Below are positions 17,811 to 27,350 of a stretch of 38,100 nt of DNA, in pieces; the stretch's first letter is position 1; every line of letters begins with the position of its first letter. The position numbers and the translations under genes are program-made. The notes below the pieces were generated by a model. It saw only the letters and a program-made list of their open reading frames with translations, ran no database searches and had not been told where the DNA came from. This DNA is from an uncultured Pelagibacteraceae bacterium (GTDB lineage Bacteria; Pseudomonadota; Alphaproteobacteria; Pelagibacterales; Pelagibacteraceae), in assembly GCA_902556065.1 (NCBI GenBank), contig CACDUV010000007.1, positions 1-38,100 of the forward strand, read 5' to 3'.

Positions 17811-18905
17811 TGGATAATAACTATCAAAATTACAAAGAGGAAATAAATAAAATTAATCAAAGAATTAAGGAGTATCTTTGAAAACAATAACATTTACTCA
17901 AAACTTGAAAAATTAAATTCTCTAATGTTGGATGCCAATTTTTGGCAAGATAAAGATAATTCAAAAAAAGTTATTAAAGAGAAAAAACTTTACGAAGATT
18001 TAGTCAATTCTTTAAATCATTCTATTCAAAAATTAAATGATTTTGATGATTTCAATGAACTTGCTATTGAGGAAAATAACTTGGCTGTACAGGAAGAAAT
18101 ATTACTAAATATTAAAGATTTAAAAAAAGAAGTAAAAAAAAATGAAATCAAATGTTTTTTATCAGACGAAGCAGACTCATTAGATTGCTATATAGAAATA
18201 CATGCAGGTGCTGGAGGTACAGAAAGTCAAGATTGGGCAGATATGTTGAGAAGGATGTATTTGAAGTGGTCTGATAAAAAAAATTTTACATCAAATTTAA
18301 TTAGTGAGCATAAAGGAGATGAAGCTGGTATTAAATCAGCAACAATAAAAATTGAAGGTGATTATGTATTTGGTTGGTTGAAAAAAGAGTCTGGAATTCA
18401 TCGTTTAGTTAGAATCTCACCATTTGACTCAGGAGCAAGAAGACACACAAGTTTTGCAAGTGTTTGGATTTATCCAGTTGTAGATGAAAATATAAATGTT
18501 GAAATTTTAGAAAAAGATCTGAGAATAGATACTTATAGATCAAGTGGTGCTGGTGGACAGCATGTAAACACGACAGATAGTGCTGTTAGAATTACCCACA
18601 TTCCATCAAAAATAGTAGTCCAATGTCAAAATGAAAGGTCGCAACACAAAAATAAAGAAACTTGTCTGAATATGTTAAAGGCCAGATTGTATGATTTTGA
18701 AATTAAAAAAAGAGAAGTGGAGAACCAAAGTACGGAAAACAGTAAATCAGAAATTGGATGGGGTCATCAAATAAGATCATATGTTTTGCAACCTTATAGA
18801 TTGGTTAAAGATAATAGAACAAATTTTGAAAGCACAAGTCCAGATAAAATTCTTGATGGAGAATTAGATGATTTTTTGGAACAATCCCTTTATAAAATTA
18901 AATGA
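17810..18905 (+). CDS. prfB: Peptide chain release factor 2, expressed by programmed +1 frameshift
   Basis: The gene starts with ATG at 17810, overlapping the PBP1A stop, runs 23 codons to an in-frame TGA at 17879, then continues in the +1 frame to a TGA at 18903, giving about 364 residues, normal for RF2. The signal before the TGA is the classic one (see separate entry). Downstream are the SPF stop-codon recognition motif (RISPFDSG) and the catalytic AGGQHVNTTDSAV (GGQ). RF2 reads UAA and UGA, so the shift is autoregulatory. A start at the downstream ATG (17925) would drop the N-terminal helix and is not preferred. It overlaps the next gene by ATGA. Confidence 0.95.
17867..17881 (+). promoter_or_regulatory. 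prfB programmed +1 frameshift site
   Basis: An internal Shine-Dalgarno-like AAGGAG (17867-17872) is followed by TAT, CTT and the in-frame TGA at 17879-17881. Spacing is identical to the E. coli prfB site (SD, three bases, CTT, TGA). The slip skips one T, so the peptide reads through Tyr-Leu into Glu-Asn-Asn. Low RF2 favours the shift and raises RF2. The base after TGA is A rather than the C found in E. coli. Confidence 0.95.
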
Positions 18906-21538
18906 AAATAAATATTTTTAAATATTTTTTATTACTTCTAGGAATTTTAATATCATCCATAATTTATTTAAGCACTATTGGAATAGAAACAGATAAATTT
19001 AATCAACAAATTAAAAACACAGTTATTCAAAGTAATAAAAATTTAGATGTATCTTTAAAAAAAGTAAAATTAATTCTTGATCCTTTTAAACTTAAAATAA
19101 ATGCAAAAACTGTTGGTGCAATCATCTACTACATAAAAAGACCACTTGAGCTCGAATATATAAAAACCCAAGTATCACTTGATTCTATTATTAAAAATAA
19201 ATTAGTTTCTACTAATTTTGAGGTGGCAACAAAGTCAATATTATTAAAAGATTTTGTAAAATTTATAAGAGCTACAAATAACAAACCAGAATTATTAATT
19301 TTGGAAACTTTTGTTAAAAAAGGACATGTAATTTTAGATCTAAATATAAATTTAGATCAAAATGGAAAAATCAAAAATGATTATAAAATCAAAGGATTAT
19401 TAAGAGATGGAAAATTTAAATTTTTTAATGGATTAGATTTAAATAATATTAATTTTTTATTTAATATAGAAAAAGACAAATATTTATTTGAAGATATTAA
19501 ATTTGAATCAGATCAAATTAATTTTTCATCGCAATTATTAAAAGTTAATAAAAAGAATAATAATCATTACATAGAAGGTAAAATTCAAAATTCTGAGGCA
19601 GTTTTATCAAATAATTTAATTAATTTATTAAATTTAAATTTAAATAATTTTAATTTTAAAAATACCAAGTTTAGTTCTGAGAATAATTTCAAATTTGAAA
19701 TAAATGATAAATTTAAATTAAATAATTTAAAAATAAAATCAGACATAAATCTTAAAAAAATTATTTATAATGATAATTTAATTTCAAATTATCTTTCAAA
19801 CCAAAATAAAGAAATCTTATTTGAAAACCATAAATTAAAATTAATTTATGAAGACAAAGTTCTTTTAGGTGACGGAGTAGGTGAGCTAAAGTTAGAAAAT
19901 AAAACAAATAAAATTGAGTACACTTTTAAAAAAGATCAAAATAACTTTGAATTTGGAGCTAGTTTAAATATTAAAAAAGGAATATTAAAAAATCAAAAAA
20001 TTATTCAAGATTATTTTCCACTTATCAAGGATCAAATAAATATTGAAAATCATAAAATAAATTTAAAGTATAAAAACAATGATTTTACCCTCAAAGGTGA
20101 AGGTAAAGTAAAACTTAATAAAGATTTTGACTATATTAAATATTTTTACAACAAAAATGATAAGGATTTTGAATTCATATCCGACATTAATTTTAAAAGT
20201 GTTGATTTAAAAAATCAAGAATTCTTAAAACAATTTTTTCCATCTACTAAAAAATTTCTTAACCTTCAAAATCATAAACTCAATATTAAATATAAAAAAG
20301 GTTTATTAACTCTTTCAGGTAACGGAAATATAAAAATTGATAAAAACTATGATGAAATAAATTACTTTGTTCTTAATGATAAAGAAAAAACCAATTTTGA
20401 TCTAAAATTAATTATAAATCAAACAGATTTTGAAATTAAAAATTTAAATTATAAGAAAAATATAAATGAAAAAACAAATTTAGCAGTTACTGGAATATTA
20501 AAAAGTTCAAAAAATTTAATTTTTGAAAATATAAGCATTTCAGATAAGGCAAATAAAATTAAGATTAATAATTTAATATTAGATAAAGAATATTTAATAG
20601 ACAGGTTTGATAAAATTGATTTTGATTATATTGATACTGAAAACAAAGAAAATCAATTTATAATTCAAAGACAAAATGAAAATCATTATAAATTAAACGG
20701 ATTGTTCTTGAACGGTAATTCAATTGTATCAAATTTGCTTGAAAGTAAAAAGGAAAAAGAAAATAAAATTTTTAAGAATAATTTTAATTTAAAAATAAAT
20801 CTGAACGAAGTTTATATAGATGAAATTTATTTTGTTAAAAATTTACAAGGGTTAATTTTTATCAAAGACAATAAAATTATTGATGCAAATTTATCTGCAA
20901 ATTTTGAAAATAATAAAAACATAGTTTTTTCTATTGAAACAAGAGATAACGGCGAAAAAATAACTAAACTTTATTCATCTAAAGCAAAACCATTGGTCAA
21001 AAGATATAAATTTATAAAAGGATTTGATGAAGGTAATTTAGATTTTATATCGACAAAAATAAATGAAAAATCAGTGTCAAATCTTAAAATATATGATTTT
21101 AAGTTAAAAGAGGTACCTGCATTAACAAAACTTCTAACACTTGCATCTCTTCAAGGAATTGCTGATATTTTAACTGGAGAGGGAATAAGATTTGATGAGT
21201 TTGAAATGAAATTCAATAATCAAAAAAATCTAATGACAATAGATGAACTTTATGCAATTGGCCCAGCTATTTCGATATTAATGAGTGGTTATGTAGAAGA
21301 AGAAAAATTGATAAGTCTAAGAGGGACTTTAGTGCCAGCAACAACTATAAATAAAACAATAAGTAAAATTCCATTATTAGGTAAAATTTTAGTTGGTGAT
21401 AAAACAGGAGAGGGTGTTTTTGGAGTAAGTTTTAAAATAAAAGGACCACCTAAAGATCTTGAAACCTCAGTAAACCCAATAAAAACATTAACTCCAAGAT
21501 TTATAACTAGAACTCTTGAAAAAATAAAAAAAAACTAA
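18902..21538 (+). CDS. AsmA/YhdP-like (DUF3971-type) envelope protein with tandem repeats
   Basis: 878 residues. An N-terminal membrane anchor (about 5-24) is followed by a long, beta-rich, Asn/Lys-rich body and a conserved C-terminus: ALTKLLTLASLQGIADIL, GEGIRFDEFEMKF, SLRGTLVPATTIN, IPLLGKILVG, GVFGVSFKIKGP. This end matches the AsmA-like C-terminal domain of YhdP/AsmA proteins, thought to form lipid-conducting rods between the two membranes. The body holds three consecutive copies of a 74-residue unit (see repeat). It overlaps prfB by ATGA and the convergent tyrS by four bases. Exact subfamily is uncertain; phospholipid transport is an inference from family. Confidence 0.82.
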   Translation: MKINIFKYFLLLLGILISSIIYLSTIGIETDKFNQQIKNTVIQSNKNLDVSLKKVKLILDPFKLKINAKTVGAIIYYIKRPLELEYIKTQVSLDSIIKNKLVSTNFEVATKSILLKDFVKFIRATNNKPELLILETFVKKGHVILDLNINLDQNGKIKNDYKIKGLLRDGKFKFFNGLDLNNINFLFNIEKDKYLFEDIKFESDQINFSSQLLKVNKKNNNHYIEGKIQNSEAVLSNNLINLLNLNLNNFNFKNTKFSSENNFKFEINDKFKLNNLKIKSDINLKKIIYNDNLISNYLSNQNKEILFENHKLKLIYEDKVLLGDGVGELKLENKTNKIEYTFKKDQNNFEFGASLNIKKGILKNQKIIQDYFPLIKDQINIENHKINLKYKNNDFTLKGEGKVKLNKDFDYIKYFYNKNDKDFEFISDINFKSVDLKNQEFLKQFFPSTKKFLNLQNHKLNIKYKKGLLTLSGNGNIKIDKNYDEINYFVLNDKEKTNFDLKLIINQTDFEIKNLNYKKNINEKTNLAVTGILKSSKNLIFENISISDKANKIKINNLILDKEYLIDRFDKIDFDYIDTENKENQFIIQRQNENHYKLNGLFLNGNSIVSNLLESKKEKENKIFKNNFNLKINLNEVYIDEIYFVKNLQGLIFIKDNKIIDANLSANFENNKNIVFSIETRDNGEKITKLYSSKAKPLVKRYKFIKGFDEGNLDFISTKINEKSVSNLKIYDFKLKEVPALTKLLTLASLQGIADILTGEGIRFDEFEMKFNNQKNLMTIDELYAIGPAISILMSGYVEEEKLISLRGTLVPATTINKTISKIPLLGKILVGDKTGEGVFGVSFKIKGPPKDLETSVNPIKTLTPRFITRTLEKIKKN
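19823..20446 (+). repeat. Three in-frame 74-residue tandem repeats within the AsmA-like gene
   Basis: Unit starts, marked by a (E/Q)NHK motif, fall at residues 308, 382 and 456, exactly 222 bases apart (19823, 20045, 20267). Each unit runs NHK, a KY/IY strand, a G-G (DGVGEL, GEGKV, GNGNI) strand, a (K)I-Y-F segment, then an N(F/I)K-LKNQ helix-like stretch with a Phe-Pro (DYFPLIKD, QFFPSTKK). The third copy is cut at about residue 515. A tail-like half unit (about 280-307) precedes the first. The copies are diverged in DNA sequence, so the duplication is old. Confidence 0.8.
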
Positions 21539-22764
21539 CTTAATTCAATTTTAAAGTGCCTTTTTTTACCTATAGAAAGCTTTAAATAATTCTCTGTGAA
21601 TAGCTCCTGATTAATAATAAATTTTTCATCTGAAACTACAGCATCATTAATCTTAATAGCTTTACCCTTAATTAATCTTCTTATCTCACTTTTTGAAACT
21701 TCTAGCTTAGATAAAATTATTAAATCAATTATATTGACATTATTCTCTAATTGTTTTGTTTCAATTTTAACACTTGGTAAGTTAGAGCCCAAAGAGTTTT
21801 CAGAAAATGCCTCTTTTGCTGCTTGTTCAGAATTTTGAGCAGCTTCTTCTCCATGCAACATAGTCGTCGCTTTGTTAGCTAATAATATTTTTAATTCATT
21901 AATATTTTTTTCCTCTAAAGCATTGATTTCACTTATATCAATATCAGTAAACATTTTTAAAAATTTCATTACATCTCTGTCATCAATATTTCTCCAAAAT
22001 TGCCAATAGTCATAAGGTGACAAATATTTTTCGTCTAACCAAATAGCACCGTTTTCAGTTTTTCCCATTTTTGCACCTGTGGCTAAAGTAATCAATGGAG
22101 TTGTTAATCCGTATGTTTGGTTATTAGAATATCTCTTGATAAGTTCGACACCATTTACAATGTTTCCCCATTGATCTGAACCACCTATTTGCAGAACACA
22201 ATTTTCTTTTTTATTTAATTCTAAAAAATCATAGGCTTGGAGTATCATGTAATTGAATTCCATATAACTAAGCGACTGTTCTCTTTCTAATCTTAGTTTT
22301 ACACTATCAAATGTAAGCATTCTATTGATGGTAAAATGTTTTCCTATATCTCTTAGAAAAGAAATATAATTTAAATCTTTAAGCCAGGTATAATTATTGA
22401 CATAAATAGGTTTTGTTTTTGGATCATCATTATATAGAAATTTTTTTAGAATATTTTGAATATTTTTAATATTTTTTTCAATTTCACTTTCATCTAAAAT
22501 TTTTCTTGTCTTATCTTTTCCTGATGGATCGCCTATTCTTGTTGTTCCACCTCCCAATAATACAATTGGTTGGTGACCATTTTTTTGCAACAATCTCAAA
22601 CACATGATTTGCAACAAACTACCAACGTGCAAACTTTCAGCAGTGCAATCAAATCCTATGTAAGCTTTAATTTTTTCTTTATTTAATAAATTAGATAAGT
22701 CAGCTTCACTAGTACATTGATAGAAATATCCTCTATCTTTAAATTCTTTTAAAAATTTATTCAT
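21535..22764 (-). CDS. tyrS: Tyrosyl-tRNA synthetase
   Basis: 409 residues, the usual bacterial TyrS length. Class I signatures are present: GFDCTAESLHVGSL (HIGH-like HVGS) and ATGAKMGKTENGA (KMSKS-like KMGKT). Tyr-binding QIGGSDQWGNI is intact. The C-terminus has an S4-type RNA-binding domain (LEVSKSEIRRLIKGKAIKIN). It attaches Tyr to tRNA-Tyr. It is divergent from anmK, as in many alphaproteobacteria. The 3' end overlaps the AsmA-like gene by four bases. Confidence 0.97.
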   Translation of the reverse strand: MNKFLKEFKDRGYFYQCTSEADLSNLLNKEKIKAYIGFDCTAESLHVGSLLQIMCLRLLQKNGHQPIVLLGGGTTRIGDPSGKDKTRKILDESEIEKNIKNIQNILKKFLYNDDPKTKPIYVNNYTWLKDLNYISFLRDIGKHFTINRMLTFDSVKLRLEREQSLSYMEFNYMILQAYDFLELNKKENCVLQIGGSDQWGNIVNGVELIKRYSNNQTYGLTTPLITLATGAKMGKTENGAIWLDEKYLSPYDYWQFWRNIDDRDVMKFLKMFTDIDISEINALEEKNINELKILLANKATTMLHGEEAAQNSEQAAKEAFSENSLGSNLPSVKIETKQLENNVNIIDLIILSKLEVSKSEIRRLIKGKAIKINDAVVSDEKFIINQELFTENYLKLSIGKKRHFKIELS

Positions 22765-22809
22765 AAGACTATAGTTACTATATACAAATTTTTTTTAAAA
22801 ATAATATCA

Positions 22810-23955
22810 ATGAAAAAAAAATTATTTTCAGCTATGGGCTTAATGAGTGGCACATCCATGGATGGAGTCGATGTTTCAATAATTAAATCTGATGGATTTG
22901 ATGAGGTAGAGCTAATTCTGGATAAATACTTTGAGTACGATACTGATCTATATAACCAATTATCAACTTTGAGAGACAAAATTAAAAGTAGTGAAGATTT
23001 GATAAAATATTCTAAAGAATTAAGTGATTTAGAGAGAGCTTTAACTATTTTTCATGCTGAAAAAATTAGCAAAATAGCATTAAAAAATGGAACAGAAATT
23101 GATCTCATAGGTTTTCACGGCCAAACGATTTTCCATAATCCTCAGATTAAAATTACTAAACAACTAGGTGATGGCAATTTGTTATCTCAATTATTAAAAA
23201 AACCAGTAATTTATGATTTTAGAAAAGCAGATATTGATAACAATGGTCAAGGAGCACCTCTAACACCAATTTACCATAGATTATTAGTTAATAATTTTTT
23301 AAATAAAGAAAAAGAAAATTCAGCTCAAACTATTTGTATTGTTAACATTGGAGGAATATCTAATGCTACAATAATAAATGATATATCTAATAATATAGAA
23401 AATGATTTGATTGCTTATGATATTGGTCCAGGAAATTGTTTAATAGACGAATGGATTAGGAATAATTCAAATTTTACCTTTGATGAAGATGGTAAGATTG
23501 CAAAATCTGGAAAAATTGATCAATTAATTCTAAATCAAGTAATAGATAATTTCAAAATTGAGACTTATTCAAAATCACTTGATGTAAAAGAATTTGATAC
23601 ATCTTTTGCAAGAGGTTTATCTTTAGAAGACGGGTGTTCAACAATTACAGAATTTACAGCATATTTGATTGCACAAGGAATAAAATTTTTAAATAAAAAT
23701 AATTCTAATAAATATTTATTTTGTGGTGGAGGTCGAAAGAACAAATTTTTGATTGAGTCAATTATTAGAAATTCAAATTTAAAAAAGAATAATTTTGATA
23801 TAATTGATAATTTTCATTTGAATGGAGATTATATTGAGTCGCAAGCATTTGCATATTTAGCTATTAGATCTAAATTAAATTTACCAATTTCTTTTCCAAA
23901 TACGACAAGATGTAATTCCCCAGTTATTGGAGGTAAGCTAGCGAATAATTATTAG
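22810..23955 (+). CDS. anmK: Anhydro-N-acetylmuramic acid kinase
   Basis: 381 residues. AnmK phosphorylates and opens 1,6-anhydro-MurNAc released during peptidoglycan turnover, giving MurNAc-6-P. The ASKHA-type motifs are visible: GLMSGTSMDGVD (ATP loop), GFHGQTIFHNP, GQGAPLTPIYH, VNIGGISNAT, YDIGPGNCLIDEW and LFCGGGRKN. The start codon lies 45 bases from that of tyrS on the other strand. The end overlaps the hydrolase gene by four bases. It implies that cell-wall recycling persists in this reduced genome. Confidence 0.95.
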   Translation: MKKKLFSAMGLMSGTSMDGVDVSIIKSDGFDEVELILDKYFEYDTDLYNQLSTLRDKIKSSEDLIKYSKELSDLERALTIFHAEKISKIALKNGTEIDLIGFHGQTIFHNPQIKITKQLGDGNLLSQLLKKPVIYDFRKADIDNNGQGAPLTPIYHRLLVNNFLNKEKENSAQTICIVNIGGISNATIINDISNNIENDLIAYDIGPGNCLIDEWIRNNSNFTFDEDGKIAKSGKIDQLILNQVIDNFKIETYSKSLDVKEFDTSFARGLSLEDGCSTITEFTAYLIAQGIKFLNKNNSNKYLFCGGGRKNKFLIESIIRNSNLKKNNFDIIDNFHLNGDYIESQAFAYLAIRSKLNLPISFPNTTRCNSPVIGGKLANNY

Positions 23956-24608
23956 TATAAAGCTGTTTCCTTTTTTATATATTTATCCAAAGTTTTAATT
24001 AAAGCATCATCAGTTTTAGAAAAAAAATGATTTGCTTCAGTTATTGTTTGGAATTCAACTTTTATACCTTTTTGAGAACTTAATCTTTTATCCAATTCAG
24101 TAATATATTCTACAGGCACCAATTCATCTTTTTTTCCATAAACAACCATCCCGGACGTTGGACATGGAGATAAAAAAGAAAAATCATAAACATTAGGTTG
24201 TGGAGATATAGCTATAAATCTATTTATTTCTGGTCTTCTCATAAGTAGCTGCATTGCAATCAAAGAACCAAAAGAAAATCCTGAAACCCAACATTGCGAG
24301 TTATCAAAATTTTCTCTTTCCAACCAATCTAGTGCTGCTGCAGCATCTGCTAGTTCACCTTGGCCATTATCAAATTCCCCATCGCTTTTACCAACCCCTC
24401 TGAAGTTTACTCTACAAACCGAAAAATCATTTTCCATAAATGTATGAAATATATCTACAACTACTTTGTTATTCATAGTTCCTCCGTACTGCGGATGAGG
24501 TTGTAAGACTAATGCTATGGGAGAAGTATTTTTTTTACTTTTATAATACTTAGCTTCTAATCTACCAGCGGGTCCAGGTATAAAAATTTCTAAAATTTTA
24601 TTGTCCAT
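23952..24608 (-). CDS. Alpha/beta hydrolase
   Basis: 218 residues with the alpha/beta hydrolase layout: LQPHPQYGGTMNN (family-typical), VNFRGVGKSDGEFDNGQGE, the nucleophile elbow VSGFSFGS (Ser in GxSxG), a late Asp (YGKKDELVP) and a His (EANHFF). These supply a complete Ser-Asp-His triad. The subfamily is a dienelactone-hydrolase-like group frequent in alphaproteobacteria, of unknown substrate. No signal peptide is visible, so it is probably cytosolic. It is divergent from iscR across 136 bases. Confidence 0.85.
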   Translation of the reverse strand: MDNKILEIFIPGPAGRLEAKYYKSKKNTSPIALVLQPHPQYGGTMNNKVVVDIFHTFMENDFSVCRVNFRGVGKSDGEFDNGQGELADAAAALDWLERENFDNSQCWVSGFSFGSLIAMQLLMRRPEINRFIAISPQPNVYDFSFLSPCPTSGMVVYGKKDELVPVEYITELDKRLSSQKGIKVEFQTITEANHFFSKTDDALIKTLDKYIKKETALY

Positions 24609-24690
24609 ATGTGCAATTGATTATTGTTCTCAAAAAAAAGGTACGTTTATCATAACTGAGCGACAATATGGTAGTTTTTTTTTACTTAAT

Positions 24691-24722
24691 AAACTTGACC
24701 ATTTTAGTCGGGTATGTATAAA
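24691..24722 (+). promoter_or_regulatory. iscR-suf promoter with IscR-type operator
   Basis: A 25-base near-match to the type 1 IscR site lies at 24691-24715. By eye it fits the enteric consensus at 23 of 25 positions, with the two half-sites containing CTTGACC and TAGTCGGGTAT. The operator covers a sigma70 -35 (TTGACC, 24695-24700), which is followed after 16 bases by a -10 (TATAAA, 24717-24722). Binding of Fe-S-loaded IscR would block polymerase, giving feedback control of the whole suf operon. The iscR ATG is 22 bases beyond the -10. Confidence 0.8.
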
Positions 24723-24744
24723 AAGCTCGAATTTAAGGGTAAAA

Positions 24745-25170
24745 ATGAAACTAACATCAAAAGGAAGATATGCCGTAATGGCATTAGTTGATCTAGCAAG
24801 GTTTGATAATATCAATCCTGTATCACTAAGAGATATATCGTTAAGACAAGGCATATCATTAGATTACCTAGAGCAAATTTTTTCTAAACTAAAAAAAAAT
24901 GAAATTGTTAAAAGTATTAGAGGAACTCAAGGAGGATATGTTCTTAATAAAAACCCAAACGAAATTAAATTAACAAATATTTTTCATGCGGTAGATGAAA
25001 AAGTAAAAACTGTTCAATGTAAAAAAGAATCAAAAAAAGGATGCAACGGTAAAGCCACAAAGTGTATTACTCATAATCTATGGGATGAGTTGGAGATACA
25101 TATAAATACATTCTTTGAAAATAAAAGCCTAAAAGATTTATTAAATAACAATAAAGAAACAAGAGTTTAG
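24745..25170 (+). CDS. iscR: Fe-S cluster-responsive Rrf2-family repressor IscR
   Basis: 141 residues from the ATG at 24745. Longer readings into the upstream region run through the promoter and operator and are rejected. The winged-helix N-terminus begins [18 protein letters not shown]; the recognition part is [20 protein letters not shown], then RGTQGGYVL. Likely cluster ligands are Cys92, Cys100, Cys107 and His110 (CITH); spacing between the cysteines is longer than in E. coli IscR. It senses Fe-S sufficiency and represses the suf genes that start two bases after its stop. Confidence 0.92.
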   Translation: MKLTSKGRYAVMALVDLARFDNINPVSLRDISLRQGISLDYLEQIFSKLKKNEIVKSIRGTQGGYVLNKNPNEIKLTNIFHAVDEKVKTVQCKKESKKGCNGKATKCITHNLWDELEIHINTFFENKSLKDLLNNNKETRV

Positions 25171-25171
25171 A

Positions 25172-26614
25172 ATGGATAACAGACAAAAAGAAATAAATAA
25201 TTTAAAAGATTATAAATATGGTTTTTCAACGGATATAGAAAATATTCAAGCTCCAAAAGGTTTGAATGAAGATGTTATTAAATTCATTTCTAATATTAAA
25301 AAAGAACCTGCATGGATGCTTGAGTTTAGATTAAAATCTTTTGAAAGATTTAAAGTATTAAAAGAACCAGATTGGCAAAAACCTAAATTTCCAAAAATAG
25401 ACTATCAAGATTTATATTATTACTCTGCTCCTAAAAGTATGAAAGATAAGCCAAAGAGCTTAGATGAATTGGATCCTAAACTTTTAGAAACTTATAAAAA
25501 ACTTGGAATTCCTTTACAAGAGCAAGCGAGATTAAATGGAATAGCTGTCGATGCTGTATTTGACTCGGTCTCAGTAGCTACTACTTTTAAAGATGAATTG
25601 ACAAAACAAGGTATTATATTTTGCCCTATATCAGAGGCAATTCAAAATCACCCTGAATTAGTAAAAAAATATTTAGGCTCCGTAATCCCAACAAGCGATC
25701 ATTTTTTTGCAACATTAAATTCAGCGGTTTTTACAGATGGTTCTTTTGTATACATTCCAGAGGGTGTTAGATGTCCAATGGAACTATCAACTTATTTCAG
25801 AATTAATGCATCTAATACAGGTCAATTTGAAAGAACTTTAATTATTGCTGACAAAGGAAGTTATGTTAGCTACTTAGAAGGATGTACAGCTCCAATGAGA
25901 GATGAAAATCAATTACATGCAGCTAATGTTGAATTAATTGCACTTGATGATGCGGAAATAAAATATTCAACAGTTCAAAATTGGTATCCAGGCGATAAAG
26001 ATGGTAAAGGTGGAATTTATAACTTTGTAACAAAAAGAGGTTTATGCAAAGGAAAAAATTCAAAAATTTCATGGACACAAGTTGAAACGGGCTCAGCAAT
26101 TACCTGGAAGTATCCTAGTTGTATTCTTAAAGGGGATAATTCTGTTGGTGAGTTCTACTCAATAGCTATTACCAACAATCATCAAAAAGCTGATACTGGT
26201 ACTAAAATGATCCATCTAGGTAAGAATACTAAAAGTAAAATAATTTCGAAAGGAATATCAGCAGGTAGTTCAGATATGACTTACAGAGGATTAGTTGATA
26301 TTTCATCAAAAGCTAAAAATTCAACTAATTATACTCAGTGTGACTCTTTGTTAATGGGCAATAAATGTGGGGCTCATACTGTTCCATATATAAAAAATAA
26401 AAATTCTGAATCTAATATTGCTCATGAGGCAACCACATCCAAGATTAGTGAAGAGCAGTTACATTATTGTCAACAAAGAGGATTAAACCCAGAGGAAGCT
26501 GTTGGCTTAATTGTTAACGGTTTTTGTAAGGAGGTATTGCAACAATTGCCCATGGAATTCGCTGTAGAAGCTCAAAAACTTGTAGGTATCAGTCTAGAAG
26601 GAAGTGTAGGTTAA
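25172..26614 (+). CDS. sufB: Fe-S cluster assembly scaffold subunit SufB
   Basis: 480 residues, standard SufB length. SufB forms the SufBC2D scaffold on which clusters are built. Family features are clear: [12 protein letters not shown] near the start, the [21 protein letters not shown] segment, [39 protein letters not shown], and the end with [30 protein letters not shown] and GLIVNGFC. It is the first structural gene of the operon, two bases after iscR and one base before sufC. Confidence 0.97.
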   Translation: MDNRQKEINNLKDYKYGFSTDIENIQAPKGLNEDVIKFISNIKKEPAWMLEFRLKSFERFKVLKEPDWQKPKFPKIDYQDLYYYSAPKSMKDKPKSLDELDPKLLETYKKLGIPLQEQARLNGIAVDAVFDSVSVATTFKDELTKQGIIFCPISEAIQNHPELVKKYLGSVIPTSDHFFATLNSAVFTDGSFVYIPEGVRCPMELSTYFRINASNTGQFERTLIIADKGSYVSYLEGCTAPMRDENQLHAANVELIALDDAEIKYSTVQNWYPGDKDGKGGIYNFVTKRGLCKGKNSKISWTQVETGSAITWKYPSCILKGDNSVGEFYSIAITNNHQKADTGTKMIHLGKNTKSKIISKGISAGSSDMTYRGLVDISSKAKNSTNYTQCDSLLMGNKCGAHTVPYIKNKNSESNIAHEATTSKISEEQLHYCQQRGLNPEEAVGLIVNGFCKEVLQQLPMEFAVEAQKLVGISLEGSVG

Positions 26615-26615
26615 T

Positions 26616-27350
26616 ATGCTTAAAATAAATAATTTAAATGCAACAATTGATAACAAGTCTATTTTAAACGGACTATCCTTAGATATAAATCCTGGTGAGG
26701 TTCATGCAATTATGGGCCCTAATGGATCTGGAAAAAGTACATTATCAAATATTCTATCTGGAAAAAAAGGCTATGAAGTTTCTGGGGAAGTTCTTTTTGA
26801 AGAAAAAGATTTATTTGAGCTTGAAACAGAGGAAAGAGCGCACAAGGGTATATTTTTAGCTTTCCAATATCCTCTAGAAATTCCAGGTGTAAATACAAAT
26901 ATATTTTTAAAGACTTCTTTAAACGCTGTAAGAAAAGCTAGGGGTGAGAAAGAGCTTGATGCTATTGAATTTTTAAAATTGGTAAAAGAAAAATCTAAAG
27001 AACTAAAATTTGATGAGGAAAAATTAAATAGACAATTAAATGTAGGTTTTTCTGGAGGAGAAAAAAAGAAAAATGAAATTTTACAGATGTCATTACTAGC
27101 TCCAAAACTATCAATTTTAGATGAAACTGACTCTGGTTTAGATATTGATGCTTTAAAGATTGTTGCAGATGGAGTTAATACATTGAGAGATAAAAACAAT
27201 TCATTTTTAATTATTACACACTACCAAAGATTACTTGATTATATAAAACCTGACTTCGTTCACGTTTTGATGAATGGAAAAATTGTAAAATCTGGTGGTC
27301 CAGATTTAGCTTTAGAATTAGAAAAAAAAGGATATGAAAATTTTAATTAA
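26616..27350 (+). CDS. sufC: Fe-S cluster assembly ATPase SufC
   Basis: 244 residues. It is an ABC-type ATPase of the SufBC2D complex. Walker A is GPNGSGKST, the Q-loop is in FLAFQYP, the signature is FSGGEKKKNEI (the degenerate SGGE form of SufC), Walker B is LSILDETDSGLD, and the switch His is in IITHYQR. It starts one base after sufB and ends immediately before the sufD ATG, with no gap, so the three scaffold genes are translated as a block. Confidence 0.97.
   Translation: MLKINNLNATIDNKSILNGLSLDINPGEVHAIMGPNGSGKSTLSNILSGKKGYEVSGEVLFEEKDLFELETEERAHKGIFLAFQYPLEIPGVNTNIFLKTSLNAVRKARGEKELDAIEFLKLVKEKSKELKFDEEKLNRQLNVGFSGGEKKKNEILQMSLLAPKLSILDETDSGLDIDALKIVADGVNTLRDKNNSFLIITHYQRLLDYIKPDFVHVLMNGKIVKSGGPDLALELEKKGYENFN

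Noticed and set aside
17925-18905. prfB starting at the ATG at 17925
   Set aside because: The upstream 24 codons with SD-TAT-CTT-TGA give the full RF2 N-terminus by the known frameshift; the short form would lack the first helix.
24601-24744. A 48-residue N-terminal extension of IscR
   Set aside because: It would run through the -35, -10 and operator. The family start [11 protein letters not shown] is at 24745.
26771-27199. 142-codon minus-strand frame inside sufC
   Set aside because: It is antisense to conserved Walker and signature motifs and rich in Ser and Phe, as expected for the complement of AT-rich coding DNA.
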